Below are positions 9,021-18,065 of a stretch of 64,000 bases of DNA, piece after piece (position 1 is the first letter of the stretch; every line of letters starts with the position of its first letter). The notes below the pieces were generated by a model. That model saw only the letters and a program-made list of their open reading frames with translations. It did not search any database and was not told the DNA's origin. The stretch is from CAUZFZ01 sp963579025 (GTDB lineage Bacteria > Planctomycetota > Planctomycetia > Planctomycetales > Planctomycetaceae). The DNA is taken from contig CAUZFZ010000036.1 in NCBI GenBank assembly GCA_963579025.1, forward strand, positions 8,166-72,165, written 5' to 3'. The position numbers and the translations under genes are program-made.

Positions 9021-10775
9021 GTGAAAACAACTTACCGAGTCTGGGTCTGTCTGCTGTTGGCCGCAGTCAGCCTGTGCAGTGTCGCCGTCCACGCTCAGGA
9101 CACGGAAGCTGAAGCGACCGATGAAACCGCTGCGTGGCCAGTGCTGACGATCAACCTGGCCAGCATCGATCGGGCCCGAGGTCACGTTGATTTCCTGTTC
9201 AATCTGATCGACCGGCCGGAAATCTCAGACCTGATAAACGCCCAACTGGCCAACTTTCGCGACCTCAAGGGACTCAATCACGAGTCTCCGGCCGGGTTGA
9301 TGATCTTCCTGTCGGAAGGACTCGCTCCGCTGCCGATTCCGGTCGCTTACCTGCCGGTCAGTGACATCGGCGAGCTGACTCAGACCGTGGCTACAGTGGG
9401 TGCGCAGATTGATGCCGTTCCCAACGAGGAGGGCTTCTACGAACTGACTCCGCGAAATGGCGTAAAACAGCACATCATGCTGCACGACGGATACGCCTAC
9501 ATCGGAGCCAGTTTCGATAGCGTCGACCGCGATTTCGCTCGGCCGGAAGCTTTCGCTGGTGGACTGAGTAATCGATACGACATCTGCATTTCGGCGAATC
9601 TGGCGAAGACGTCGAAGTCCGTCCGCAAACTGGTGCTCGCCACGATTCGGGCTTCATCACAAGCCTCCATGCAGCAGCGAGACAACGAGCCTGTCGCCGC
9701 GTATGAAATGCGACGGGCCGGTGCCGAATCCAATTTCCGCTTCGTCGAGAACTTGCTGACCGATGGTGAGGAAGTCACGCTGGGCTTCAAATTGGATCAG
9801 CTCAAGCAGCATGCGTATCTCGAAGTGACTGTTCGCGCCGTGCCTGATTCAGATTTCGCCGGCCAACTTCTTGAGGCAACTGGAACTCCCAGTTACTTCC
9901 ACGCGGCAATCGACGAAACCGTGCCCATGTCGCTTTCCTACTCAGCGAATCTGGCTGAAGCGGACAGGAAAACCTTTCTCACGATGGTCAAGTTTGGTGA
10001 ACCGGAAGCGAATCGCGGAATCGCAGAACTCCCCGCGGACACATTACCGGAAGACATTCCACAGCTTGAGACAATCAAAGCGATGTTCAGCTCTCTACGC
10101 GCGACCGTCCGGGAAGGACATCTGGATGGATTCGTGCAGATGTTCGGCGAGCCGCCGGAGAAATTCGTATTGTTGGGTGGAGTGAAACTGCTGGATGCCA
10201 GTGACTTCGGCATTGGCCTGACGGACCTGCTGGAACGCGCCCGAAAGAGCGAAAGCAACACTGACATTGAACTGTCTGTCGCCTCGCACGGCGACGTCGT
10301 GTTTCATCGTCTGATTGGAAAGGAAGAGCCGAACCAGCGCGACCGGCGCCTGTTTGGTGACAAGCCGGCACTTTATGTTGGGACTGGCAACAACGCCGTG
10401 TGGTTTGCCATCGGAGGGGACGATGCTATTCCCACGCTGAAAGCAATCATTGACAAAGTCACGGACAGCCAGGGCTCGCCACCACCACTTCAGGACACGA
10501 AACCGTTCCAATTCGTATTGAACATGAACCATTTCGTTCGCATGCGGAATCCCGAACGTGAAAACCCGGGCGGTGAAAATCCGAGACGGGGCAACCGGGG
10601 ACGATTTGGTGAAATGGCTCTGGAAGCATTCAACGAAGCCGGCAGTGATGTTCTGCGCGTCGACGCGAAGGCCATTGAAAACGGTTTTCGTATTCGTATG
10701 CAGGTGGAAAACGGATTTCTGCGGTTACTCGGCTCGATGATCGCCGGACGCATCGATCGATCTCAGGATTTATAA
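9021..10775 (+). CDS. Secreted protein of unknown function, 584 aa
   Basis: I place the start at the GTG at 9021 because GAGG lies 8 bases upstream; the TTG at 9003 in the same frame has no such site. The protein then opens with a signal peptide (about 1-25, ending VHAQD). The rest has no membrane segment and no catalytic motif I recognise. An Asn/Arg/Gly-rich linker occurs near residues 510-530. The overall style (long beta-rich secreted protein, no known domain) matches the proteins at 1-1032 and 1185-3194. It is 3 bp upstream of truC, so the two are probably co-transcribed, although the functions look unrelated. Confidence 0.8.
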   Translation: MKTTYRVWVCLLLAAVSLCSVAVHAQDTEAEATDETAAWPVLTINLASIDRARGHVDFLFNLIDRPEISDLINAQLANFRDLKGLNHESPAGLMIFLSEGLAPLPIPVAYLPVSDIGELTQTVATVGAQIDAVPNEEGFYELTPRNGVKQHIMLHDGYAYIGASFDSVDRDFARPEAFAGGLSNRYDICISANLAKTSKSVRKLVLATIRASSQASMQQRDNEPVAAYEMRRAGAESNFRFVENLLTDGEEVTLGFKLDQLKQHAYLEVTVRAVPDSDFAGQLLEATGTPSYFHAAIDETVPMSLSYSANLAEADRKTFLTMVKFGEPEANRGIAELPADTLPEDIPQLETIKAMFSSLRATVREGHLDGFVQMFGEPPEKFVLLGGVKLLDASDFGIGLTDLLERARKSESNTDIELSVASHGDVVFHRLIGKEEPNQRDRRLFGDKPALYVGTGNNAVWFAIGGDDAIPTLKAIIDKVTDSQGSPPPLQDTKPFQFVLNMNHFVRMRNPERENPGGENPRRGNRGRFGEMALEAFNEAGSDVLRVDAKAIENGFRIRMQVENGFLRLLGSMIAGRIDRSQDL

Positions 10776-10778
10776 ATC

Positions 10779-11519
10779 GTGCCGCTTGAGATCCTCTATC
10801 ACGACGACGACTGCGTCGCCATCAACAAACCGCCCGGGCTGTTGGTGCATCGTAGTAAGATCGACGTGCATGCCCGCGAAAATGCAGTGTCTCTACTGAG
10901 TCGGCAGATTGGCCAGCGTGTTTACACTGTGCATCGCCTCGATCGTCCGACCTCCGGAGTGTTGATCTTCGGCCTGAATTCCCAGGCGGCTCACGATCTG
11001 ACGGTTCAGTTCGGGCAACGCACAACGAGCAAATACTATCTGGCTGTCGTTCGTGGTTGGACGGACGATTCAGGCGTGATTGATAAGCCACTGAAAGAGC
11101 ATCCCGACCGCATCACGCACCCGGATGCGGACCGCGACAAACTGCCGCAGGATGCCGTCACAGAGTTCGAGACACTCGACCGCTGTGAAATTCCCAACTC
11201 AATGGGCAGGTACCCAACGAGTCGCTACTCACTGGTCCGGCTGCATCCGTTAACAGGTCGACGACATCAGCTTCGTCGGCATTGCAAGCACATTTCTCAC
11301 CCGATTATCGGCGATCCGAAGCATGGTGATCACCGGCACAACACGATGTTGCACGAGACGTTTCACATCGACCGGCTCTTGCTGGCGGCAATCCGGTTGC
11401 AGATCGCTCATCCGGTCACAGGGCAAATGCTTGATATCTCGTCAATGGCTGGTGTGGGATTTGATGCCGCGACTGCTGCACTTGGATTGAGTCTCACGCC
11501 GGTTCCTGAAGACCTGTAG
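10779..11519 (+). CDS. truC: tRNA pseudouridine synthase of the RluA/TruC family
   Basis: A 246-residue RluA-type pseudouridine synthase. The catalytic aspartate is Asp55 in VHRLDRPTSGV. The segment GRRHQLRRHCKHISHPIIGD is characteristic of TruC, which makes pseudouridine 65 in tRNA(Ile) and tRNA(Asp) in E. coli. No S4 domain is present, also as in TruC. Start is GTG, with AGGA about 10 bases upstream overlapping the end of the preceding gene. It ends just before a strong hairpin. Confidence 0.9.
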   Translation: MPLEILYHDDDCVAINKPPGLLVHRSKIDVHARENAVSLLSRQIGQRVYTVHRLDRPTSGVLIFGLNSQAAHDLTVQFGQRTTSKYYLAVVRGWTDDSGVIDKPLKEHPDRITHPDADRDKLPQDAVTEFETLDRCEIPNSMGRYPTSRYSLVRLHPLTGRRHQLRRHCKHISHPIIGDPKHGDHRHNTMLHETFHIDRLLLAAIRLQIAHPVTGQMLDISSMAGVGFDAATAALGLSLTPVPEDL

Positions 11520-11524
11520 AAACA

Positions 11525-11557
11525 ACGCAAGCCCGGTTCAATGAACCGGGCTTGCGT
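11525..11557. terminator. Strong bidirectional hairpin terminator
   Basis: A 15-bp perfect stem with a 3-base loop separates the convergent truC and response-regulator genes. Arms contain GCAAGCCCGGTTC and its complement. Reading leftward, the stem is followed by a T-rich stretch (TTGTTTC), so it works best for the regulator. Confidence 0.75.
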
Positions 11558-11581
11558 GTGATTCGAATCTCTGGCCTTCAC

Positions 11582-12982
11582 TCAACTGTGCATGAGCTGG
11601 TGCTCGAACGAGATTTCATACTTTTTCATCTTCTTGTAGAGCGTCGTCCGGTTGATGCCCAAAGCGGCTGATGTCTTCTGGCGATTCCAGCCGTTTGTTT
11701 CCAGGGCGTTCAGAATGATCTGTCGCTCGGGTGCAACCAGTGCGTTTCTCAGCGAACGAGGTCCGCCCGGCAATTCCACCGTGTTGCGGTTCGGATCTTC
11801 GCGTCGCAGTGATTCCGGAAGGTCGTCGACGCCGATCACTTCACTCTGTGAAAGCACGACCGCTCGCTCAACGACATTAACCAGCTCCCGAACGTTGCCC
11901 GGCCAGTTGTATCGCTGCATAAGCTGAATGGCAGCGTCTTCGAATCGCTGCACGTTCTTGCCATTCCGCTCATTCATGTGCTCAAGGTAGTGCTCGACCA
12001 ACAGCGGTATGTCCCCCAGACGCTCACGCAGCGGCGGCTGCGTCAGGGAGATGACGTTGACGCGGTAAAACAGGTCCTGGCGGAACTGACCTTTGCGGAC
12101 CAGTTCTTCGAGGTCTTCATTGGTGGCGAGAATCAATCGCGTGTCAACTTTATGAGTTGTCGTGCTTCCGACCGGTTCGAACTCGCGGTCCTGAAGGACT
12201 CGGAGAAGCTTCACCTGGAGACTCGGCGAAGCGGTCGCGACTTCGTCGAGAAAGATTGTGCCACCGTCGGCCTGCAGGAACTTTCCGATCTTGTCGTGCA
12301 CTGCTCCGGTGAAAGCGCCTGCCACGTGGCCGAACAGCTCGCTTTCCAACAGAGTGTCCGGCAGTGCTCCGCAAGCGACTTCGACGAATGGCTGATCCGC
12401 TCGTGAACTGAGCTGATGAATCGCACGGGCGGTGATCGTCTTGCCTGTCCCGCTTTCACCCAGAACGAGCACGGTGGCTCGCGTGTCGGAGACACTCTCG
12501 ACCAGATCGAACATCTTCTGCATCTTGTAGTCGCGACCGACGATGCTGGAGAGTCCGAAGCGGTCGTTGAGCTGCTGACGAAGTTGCTTGTTCTCTTCGA
12601 CAATCGCGCGTTGGCCCAGGGCTCGCTGGATCGCAAGATTCAGCTCGTCGTCGATGACCGGTTTCGTCAGATAATCGAATGCCCCGACGCGAATCGCTTC
12701 GACAGCACTCTCGATTGTGCCGTAGCCGGTCAGCATGATGACGGATGTATCCGGGCACGCTTCGACGGACCATTCCAGCAGATGGAAGCCATCACGATCC
12801 GGAAGGTTGACGTCGCAGATCACGACCTGGAACGGAAATTCGGCCATGCGGTCCATCGCCTGCTGGCATGATTGAGCCGTCTCTGTGCGGTGGCCGAGCC
12901 CACGCAGGTAATCGGCCATGGCATCCAGAATGTGTCGGTCGTCATCAACGACCAGCAGCGAACCGTGAACTTCCGTTGTCAT
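11582..12982 (-). CDS. Sigma-54-dependent response regulator (NtrC family)
   Basis: A 466-residue regulator with three domains. The receiver (about 8-122) has acidic residues at 13-15, phospho-acceptor Asp57 in VICDVNLPD and Lys107. The AAA+ domain (about 145-375) has Walker A GESGTGKT at 175-182 and the sigma-54 contact loop GAFTGA at 222-227. A Fis-type helix-turn-helix is at the C-terminus (about 425-460, QKTSAALGINRTTLYKKM). The start at 12982 is preceded by a GGGGG-type site and gives a standard receiver N-terminus; an upstream in-frame start would add an unlikely 44-residue tail. No histidine kinase is next to it, so the partner is elsewhere. It should activate sigma-54 promoters. Confidence 0.93.
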   Translation of the reverse strand: MTTEVHGSLLVVDDDRHILDAMADYLRGLGHRTETAQSCQQAMDRMAEFPFQVVICDVNLPDRDGFHLLEWSVEACPDTSVIMLTGYGTIESAVEAIRVGAFDYLTKPVIDDELNLAIQRALGQRAIVEENKQLRQQLNDRFGLSSIVGRDYKMQKMFDLVESVSDTRATVLVLGESGTGKTITARAIHQLSSRADQPFVEVACGALPDTLLESELFGHVAGAFTGAVHDKIGKFLQADGGTIFLDEVATASPSLQVKLLRVLQDREFEPVGSTTTHKVDTRLILATNEDLEELVRKGQFRQDLFYRVNVISLTQPPLRERLGDIPLLVEHYLEHMNERNGKNVQRFEDAAIQLMQRYNWPGNVRELVNVVERAVVLSQSEVIGVDDLPESLRREDPNRNTVELPGGPRSLRNALVAPERQIILNALETNGWNRQKTSAALGINRTTLYKKMKKYEISFEHQLMHS

Positions 12983-13241
12983 CTCATCCCCCTCAGGTCC
13001 AACTGGACCGTTGTCCTCATAGGAATCCCGCGTTTCGGCACGCGAGCTGTTGCCTGCTTCCAACCTGTGCTGCCGCCGCACCGTTGGCTGGCTGCATCGG
13101 TTGTCAAGACGCACGCAAACATAGGTCGCGGTTGCGTCTGGTCAACGCGGAGATGTCGGCTTCCGGCATCACGCCACCCTGACCGGACGACTGATGCGGA
13201 GATGTCACACTGTGACGTTCTTACCCGAGTGAGAATCAACG

Positions 13242-13346
13242 GTGGACATATGCCTTGTCCTGGTCGGCGCAGGCAAGTTTTACAACACGGTGGTGGAGCG
13301 AGAATACGGGGAGACGGTTTGTCACGAGTGCGGCTGGCCGCATTAA
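13242..13346 (+). other. Possible frameshifted zinc-ribbon mini-gene
   Basis: A 34-codon frame ends ...ETVCHECGWPH and reads like protein. Just upstream, in the next frame, an ATG at 13250 encodes Met-Pro-Cys-Pro. Joining the two by one base would give a CP..-type first half and a CHEC second half, a four-cysteine ribbon. This could be a decayed small gene or chance; there is no convincing ribosome-binding site. Confidence 0.2.
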
Positions 13347-13401
13347 CGCAACTGCATCAACCCAGACGGGTTAGGGCGGTGGGGTGGTCTCCGGTTGTCG
13401 C

Positions 13402-13443
13402 ACTTGCCGACAGTTACAGACAAACTGTAACATTGCGGCAAGT
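13402..13443. repeat. Nested inverted repeat upstream of the phosphoesterase gene
   Basis: Two nested perfect inverted repeats share one centre: outer arms ACTTGCCG (13402-13409) and CGGCAAGT (13436-13443), inner arms GTTACAG (13413-13419) and CTGTAAC (13425-13431). It lies in the 695-bp gap between the divergent regulator and phosphoesterase genes, about 235 bp before the latter. It could be a dyad operator or a structured RNA element. The rest of this gap shows nothing else I can support except the possible mini-gene at 13242. Confidence 0.55.
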
Positions 13444-13677
13444 ATAGTCGGATATGAACGTATGTGGCATACGCGGATTGGAGTGCGCTGCTTGACCGGT
13501 TCTGAGCAGGACAACTAAGATTCCGGACTGTCTCCGTACACCGGTTTTTCACATTCTGAGTTGCAGCCACAGATTCCGGTCGAACCCGGATCGAAACTGC
13601 CGACAAACGAAAGACGACCGTCCCGTGTCATCAGTTGCCGGAAAGGCCGTGTGCCGAAGTGTGAACGGAGTGTTTCC

Positions 13678-14418
13678 TTGAGAGCCATCATCAGCGACAT
13701 CCACGGAAACCTCGAAGCCCTCGAGGCGGTCCTGGCCGACATTAAAGAGCAGGGAATCGAAGAGATTTACTGCCTGGGCGACATCGTCGGGTACGGGCCC
13801 AATCCACGTGAGTGCATCGACCGCGTCCGCGAACACTGTGCGATGTCTTTGCTGGGCAACCACGACCAGGGGGCTCTGTTCGATCCCGAGGGCTTTAACG
13901 CCGGAGCCGAACGCGCCATTTTCTGGACACGATCGGTGCTGGAGCAAGGTGAGGACAGTCAGAGCCGCTGGGAGTTTCTGGGTGAACTGCCCCGCACAAC
14001 AAAAGAAGAAACACGGCTTTTTGTGCACGGGTCGGCGAGAAATCCGCTGAACGAGTACGTCTTCCCTGAGGACATTTACAACCAGCGGAAGATGGAGCGG
14101 ATTTTTGCGCTGGTCGAAAAAGATTGTTTCCAGGGGCACACGCATATCCCGGGAATCTTTACCGAGGACATGAATTTCCTTACGCCGGAAGAAGTGGACT
14201 TCTCATACGACCTCGGGACAACACAGAAGCATCTCGTTAATGTCGGTTCGGTGGGGCAGCCGCGGAACGGCGTCCCGAATTCGTCGTACGTCATTCTCGA
14301 TGGAACTCAGCTCACGTACCGCCGAGTCGTTTACGACGTAGATCAGACTGCCGAAAAGATCTACGCCATCCCCGAACTCGACAACTTCCTGGGAGACCGT
14401 CTTAAAGACGGACGCTAA
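13678..14418 (+). CDS. Calcineurin-like metallophosphoesterase (YfcE/MJ0936-like)
   Basis: The TTG at 13678 is chosen because GGAG lies 7 bases upstream and the protein then begins directly with the metal-binding motif (DIHGN at residues 7-11). Other dimetal motifs follow: GDIVGYGPNP, GNHD and GHTH. At 246 residues it fits the small cytoplasmic phosphodiesterase group. Substrate is unknown. It sits 11 bp before yidC on the same strand and is likely co-transcribed with it. Confidence 0.88.
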   Translation: MRAIISDIHGNLEALEAVLADIKEQGIEEIYCLGDIVGYGPNPRECIDRVREHCAMSLLGNHDQGALFDPEGFNAGAERAIFWTRSVLEQGEDSQSRWEFLGELPRTTKEETRLFVHGSARNPLNEYVFPEDIYNQRKMERIFALVEKDCFQGHTHIPGIFTEDMNFLTPEEVDFSYDLGTTQKHLVNVGSVGQPRNGVPNSSYVILDGTQLTYRRVVYDVDQTAEKIYAIPELDNFLGDRLKDGR

Positions 14419-14429
14419 CGCACAAGACA

Positions 14430-16559
14430 ATGGAACAGAGACGCCTGCTGACGTTCAGCGTCCTGGTGGTAGTGACATGGCTCGGCTGGTTTTCAGTCGG
14501 GCCAGTGCTGTTTCCGGGGTTGTTTCCCCCGCCCAAGCCAAAGCAACAGGCCGAGGATGTGCTTGCGCCTGGCGAACAGCCAGAGGGACCCGCGATCGCG
14601 CAGGCCGGAAATCCTGGTGAAGCACCGGTTGAGCCGGTACCAGATCAACCGGAAGATCCTGCAGAGCCCGAAAGTCGTCTTCCGAATCATCCACGGCAAA
14701 CGGTCACACTCGGTTCGCTTGATCCGGCCACGGGATACACACTGGCGATTGAGCTGACCAGCACGGGTGCAGCTGTCGTATCGGCGACCCTGAATGACCC
14801 TCGCTATCCCGTTGCGAAGAACCCGGACAAACTTGATCCGCCGCCGCAGCTTCAGCTCCTGGGCAACAACCTGCGCATCCGGATCGACGACGAAGGTGCC
14901 AGAAAGCGACTCGCTCACACGTTTGATGTCGACATCGCTGTGATTGACGATCAGTTCAGAAACCTGGCCCCCACCGCGTCATTGCGCACGCTTGACTGGG
15001 AGTTGCTGGAAACGATCGATGACCCGGACGCAGCCCGTACGAAGGCCACGGCGACCTTCCGCATCCGTTCTCCAGACGAGCAATTGGAGATTCGAAAGAT
15101 CTTCCGGCTGAATCGAGTTCCACCCGAGCAGCTTCAGGCGGGGAATATTCGGGACACCAGCTCACTGGCCTCACAACTTGATGTCGAACTACAGATTCGC
15201 AATCTGTCGAGTAAGCCGCAGCTTGCCACCTACGTTCTCCAGGGGCCGGCCGGGTTGCCACTTGAGAACGAAGAAAACGCGCGTAAATTCCGCGACATCA
15301 AAGCCGGCTTCCTGAGCGGCGAGTCCGGCTCAATCTCCGCGGAAACTCTGACCGCCGGACAGCTCACCAAAGATCACGAGAACGAGGAAGTCGAAACCTG
15401 GTCACAGCCGTTCCGCTACATCGGCGTTGATACTCAGTACTTCGCTGCGATTGTTGTTCCCGCGGAACCACAGCAGAAACTTTCATGGTTCTCCGGATCG
15501 AAGCCTACCGTTCTGAAGGTGAATACCGAGTTCCGTGATCGCAGTGATATCAGTGTCGAGCTGACCTCGGTCGAACTCGAGTTGCCGCCGGACGGTGTGG
15601 TGGAACACCGCTTTCAGATGTTCCTGGGACCGAAGCGTCGCGAATTGCTGGAGACCTACGAGGCCGATGCCATCATCGACTTTGGCTGGTTCGCGGGCAT
15701 CAGCCACGTAATGGTCTGGCTACTGGACACGTTCCATGGCTGGGGAGCCCCTTTCGGTGTGGCGATTATCATGCTGACGATGATCGTCCGCGGCTGCATG
15801 TTCCCGATTTCGAAGAAGCAGGCTCTGAGTGCGAAGAAAATGAAAGAGCTGCAGCCGCAGCTCATGGAGATCCGGGAAAAGTTCAAGGACGATAAACAGA
15901 AGCTCGCACAGGCTCAGATGGAGCTGTATCGCAAAGCCAGCTTCAATCCATTCGCGGGCTGCCTGCCAGTGTTCCTGCAACTCCCCATCTTCATTGCCCT
16001 GTATCAGGCGCTGAATAACTGGGTCGATCTGCGAATGGCGCCGTTCCTGTGGATCGACAACCTGGCCGCACCCGATGCACTGTCGTCGATGCCGGAGCTG
16101 CCATTCCTCGGTTCCGAATTCAATCTGCTGCCAATCCTGACAGTGGCTCTGTTCTACGCTCAGCAGAAGATGTTCATGCCGCCGCCCACGACCGACGAGA
16201 TGGCGATGCAGCAGAAGATGATGAATGGCATGATGTTTCTCTTCGGTTTCATGTTCTATCACGTGCCGGCCGGTCTGTGCGTGTACTTCATTGCTTCCAG
16301 CTTGTGGGGCATGTCTGAGCGTAAGCTCTTGGAGTACTTGCCGGAAAAGCCCGTTGACGAGGAAGCCCTGAAGAACAAACCGCCGAAGAAGGATGGCATT
16401 CTCGCCCGACTGTTCAAGCAACTCCAGGAAGCCGCCGAAATGTCGCAGCAGGTTGAACCACAGCGCGGCGGCCAGGGAACAGGCAATACACCGCCGACGG
16501 GTCCGGGCCAGGCAGGTGGCAAGAAGGGCGGCGGAAAACGAGGCAAGGGCCGCAGATAG
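14430..16559 (+). CDS. yidC: Membrane protein insertase YidC
   Basis: A 709-residue YidC of the Gram-negative type. One N-terminal membrane anchor (about 7-28) is followed by a Pro/Glu-rich linker, then a large periplasmic beta domain (about 90-410). The conserved insertase core follows, with GWGAPFGVAIIMLTMIVR, the KKMKELQPQLMEIREKF cytoplasmic hairpin and NPFAGCLPVFLQLPIFIALYQAL. The tail (about 640-709) is Gln/Gly/Lys rich and basic, as expected for ribosome contact. It inserts membrane proteins alone or with SecYEG. Its operon lacks rnpA and the other usual neighbours. Confidence 0.96.
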   Translation: MEQRRLLTFSVLVVVTWLGWFSVGPVLFPGLFPPPKPKQQAEDVLAPGEQPEGPAIAQAGNPGEAPVEPVPDQPEDPAEPESRLPNHPRQTVTLGSLDPATGYTLAIELTSTGAAVVSATLNDPRYPVAKNPDKLDPPPQLQLLGNNLRIRIDDEGARKRLAHTFDVDIAVIDDQFRNLAPTASLRTLDWELLETIDDPDAARTKATATFRIRSPDEQLEIRKIFRLNRVPPEQLQAGNIRDTSSLASQLDVELQIRNLSSKPQLATYVLQGPAGLPLENEENARKFRDIKAGFLSGESGSISAETLTAGQLTKDHENEEVETWSQPFRYIGVDTQYFAAIVVPAEPQQKLSWFSGSKPTVLKVNTEFRDRSDISVELTSVELELPPDGVVEHRFQMFLGPKRRELLETYEADAIIDFGWFAGISHVMVWLLDTFHGWGAPFGVAIIMLTMIVRGCMFPISKKQALSAKKMKELQPQLMEIREKFKDDKQKLAQAQMELYRKASFNPFAGCLPVFLQLPIFIALYQALNNWVDLRMAPFLWIDNLAAPDALSSMPELPFLGSEFNLLPILTVALFYAQQKMFMPPPTTDEMAMQQKMMNGMMFLFGFMFYHVPAGLCVYFIASSLWGMSERKLLEYLPEKPVDEEALKNKPPKKDGILARLFKQLQEAAEMSQQVEPQRGGQGTGNTPPTGPGQAGGKKGGGKRGKGRR

Positions 16560-16615
16560 TTCGTTGCGTTCAGAACAGCGACTGAGCGAGACCTGCTTAA
16601 CTATTGTGAAACGCA

Positions 16616-17017
16616 ATGTTCCGAGTGTCCCAGAACATCGAATTCTGTTACGGCCACCGACTCCTGAATTATTCGGGGAAGTGCCGGCATCTGCACGGAC
16701 ACAATGGCAAGGCGGTCATCGTGCTCGAAGGAGAGGGCCTCGACGATCGCGGCATGCTCATCGATTTCTCGGACATCAAGAATTCCGTCCGCGCGTGGAT
16801 CGACAATGAGCTGGATCATCGCATGATCCTCAACGAAACCGATCCGGCGGTGCCGTTCCTGCGGGAACTGGGTGAGCCACTGTTTCTGTTGCCGGACAAC
16901 CCGACCGCCGAGACGATCGCGCGGCTCATCTACAATTACACAAAGAACCAGGGGTTTCCCGTGATCGAAGTATCGCTATGGGAAACTGCCAGGTCGTTTG
17001 CGACATACCGCGAGTAG
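16616..17017 (+). CDS. queD: 6-carboxytetrahydropterin synthase (QueD/PTPS family)
   Basis: A 133-residue PTPS-fold enzyme. Zinc ligands are His14, His27 and His29 in the pattern GHRL...CRHLHGH; Cys23 is the catalytic cysteine in the position used by QueD. LDHRMIL and PTAETIAR supply the catalytic His/Asp and the pterin-anchoring region, with Glu in SLWET near the C-terminus. The enzyme would make 6-carboxytetrahydropterin for queuosine or other 7-deazaguanine products. No other queuosine gene is in the window. It starts 56 bp after yidC without an obvious ribosome-binding site. Confidence 0.9.
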   Translation: MFRVSQNIEFCYGHRLLNYSGKCRHLHGHNGKAVIVLEGEGLDDRGMLIDFSDIKNSVRAWIDNELDHRMILNETDPAVPFLRELGEPLFLLPDNPTAETIARLIYNYTKNQGFPVIEVSLWETARSFATYRE

Positions 17018-17036
17018 CGCCGCAGGCTGCACGCTC

Positions 17037-18032
17037 TCACAGTGCATTGCCACCAAGGTCGGGGAATACCTTCGACACTTTTGCGAGAACGTAATCGCCG
17101 TACGTTCCCTCGAACTCGTGAATGTTCTGGTCATCCCAGCGTGAATCGGCATCGAGACTTGCGGCGTGGTTGGTCGGGACTGGTCGGATTATCGCGTCGA
17201 AGCCCGGATCGAAAAAGAATGGGAACGACAACCGGCCGCGACCGCTGACGTTTCTGACACGGTGCGGAGTCGATCGGTACAGGCCGGCGGTCATACGGTC
17301 GAGCATGTCACCAATATTGCAGACGAACGCATCCGGGATCGGAACGGCGTCGACCCACCGTGACCGCGACTTGACCTGCAACCCTCCGCATTCATCCTGT
17401 CGCAGGATGGTCAGCAGTCCGTAGTCGGTATGCTCACTGACGCCCCACTCGTCTGTTGATTCACTCGCTGACACCTGCGGCGGATAGTGGAAAATGCGGA
17501 ACAGAATCAACGGGTCGGCTGTCAGGTCGTCGCGAAAGTACGACGCGTCGAGACCCAGACTCAGAGCAATGCCAGCCATCAGCGTATGCCCCAGCCGCGT
17601 CATCGCATCCATGTATTCCAGTACGGTTTCGCGAAGCAACGGGATGTCCGGAAACAGATTGCGGCCGTGCAGCGGCACTCCGGCCACAACCTTCGGATGG
17701 TCGTCACTTAGTTCGGCCCCAAAGTAGAGCCCTTCCTTCCGGTCGGGTCGACCGCTCGTCAATTCTTCACCGACACGAAAGTAACCACGCCAGGCACGTC
17801 CGCCTCGTTCCATGCGGATGTCGTCTTTCCGCGCCTGATCGAGGGCGAAGAACTGGCTGCTCAAGTCTTCCAGACGACGCTGCAGCGTGTCACTCACGCC
17901 GTGACCTGTGACATAGAAGAAGCCGGATTCGCAGCACGCATTCCGGATCGCCGTGGCCACGGCGTCGGCACTCGATGTCGATTCCGTCAGCGGCGAAACG
18001 TCCACGATGGGGATGTCTGAGGTCTGATTCAT
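17037..18032 (-). CDS. 2-oxoglutarate/Fe(II) oxygenase of the isopenicillin N synthase family
   Basis: A 331-residue DIOX-type oxygenase. The N-terminal DIOX_N region has ESGFFYVTGHGV (about 35-46). Iron ligands are His201 and Asp203 in SEHTDYGLL and His257 in STPHRV; Arg267-x-Ser269 (RLS) would bind the 2-oxoglutarate carboxylate. The family includes plant-hormone and antibiotic oxygenases, so the substrate cannot be inferred. It follows purB by 33 bp and is likely in the same transcript. It ends 19 bp from queD, which converges on it. Confidence 0.9.
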   Translation of the reverse strand: MNQTSDIPIVDVSPLTESTSSADAVATAIRNACCESGFFYVTGHGVSDTLQRRLEDLSSQFFALDQARKDDIRMERGGRAWRGYFRVGEELTSGRPDRKEGLYFGAELSDDHPKVVAGVPLHGRNLFPDIPLLRETVLEYMDAMTRLGHTLMAGIALSLGLDASYFRDDLTADPLILFRIFHYPPQVSASESTDEWGVSEHTDYGLLTILRQDECGGLQVKSRSRWVDAVPIPDAFVCNIGDMLDRMTAGLYRSTPHRVRNVSGRGRLSFPFFFDPGFDAIIRPVPTNHAASLDADSRWDDQNIHEFEGTYGDYVLAKVSKVFPDLGGNAL

Positions 18033-18065
18033 GATGGAGACCTCTTCACGAACTGGTAACTTGCA

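Noticed and set aside
15720..16616. 298-codon frame antisense to yidC
   Set aside because: Composition is His/Arg/Gln rich with no domain; shadow of the YidC core.
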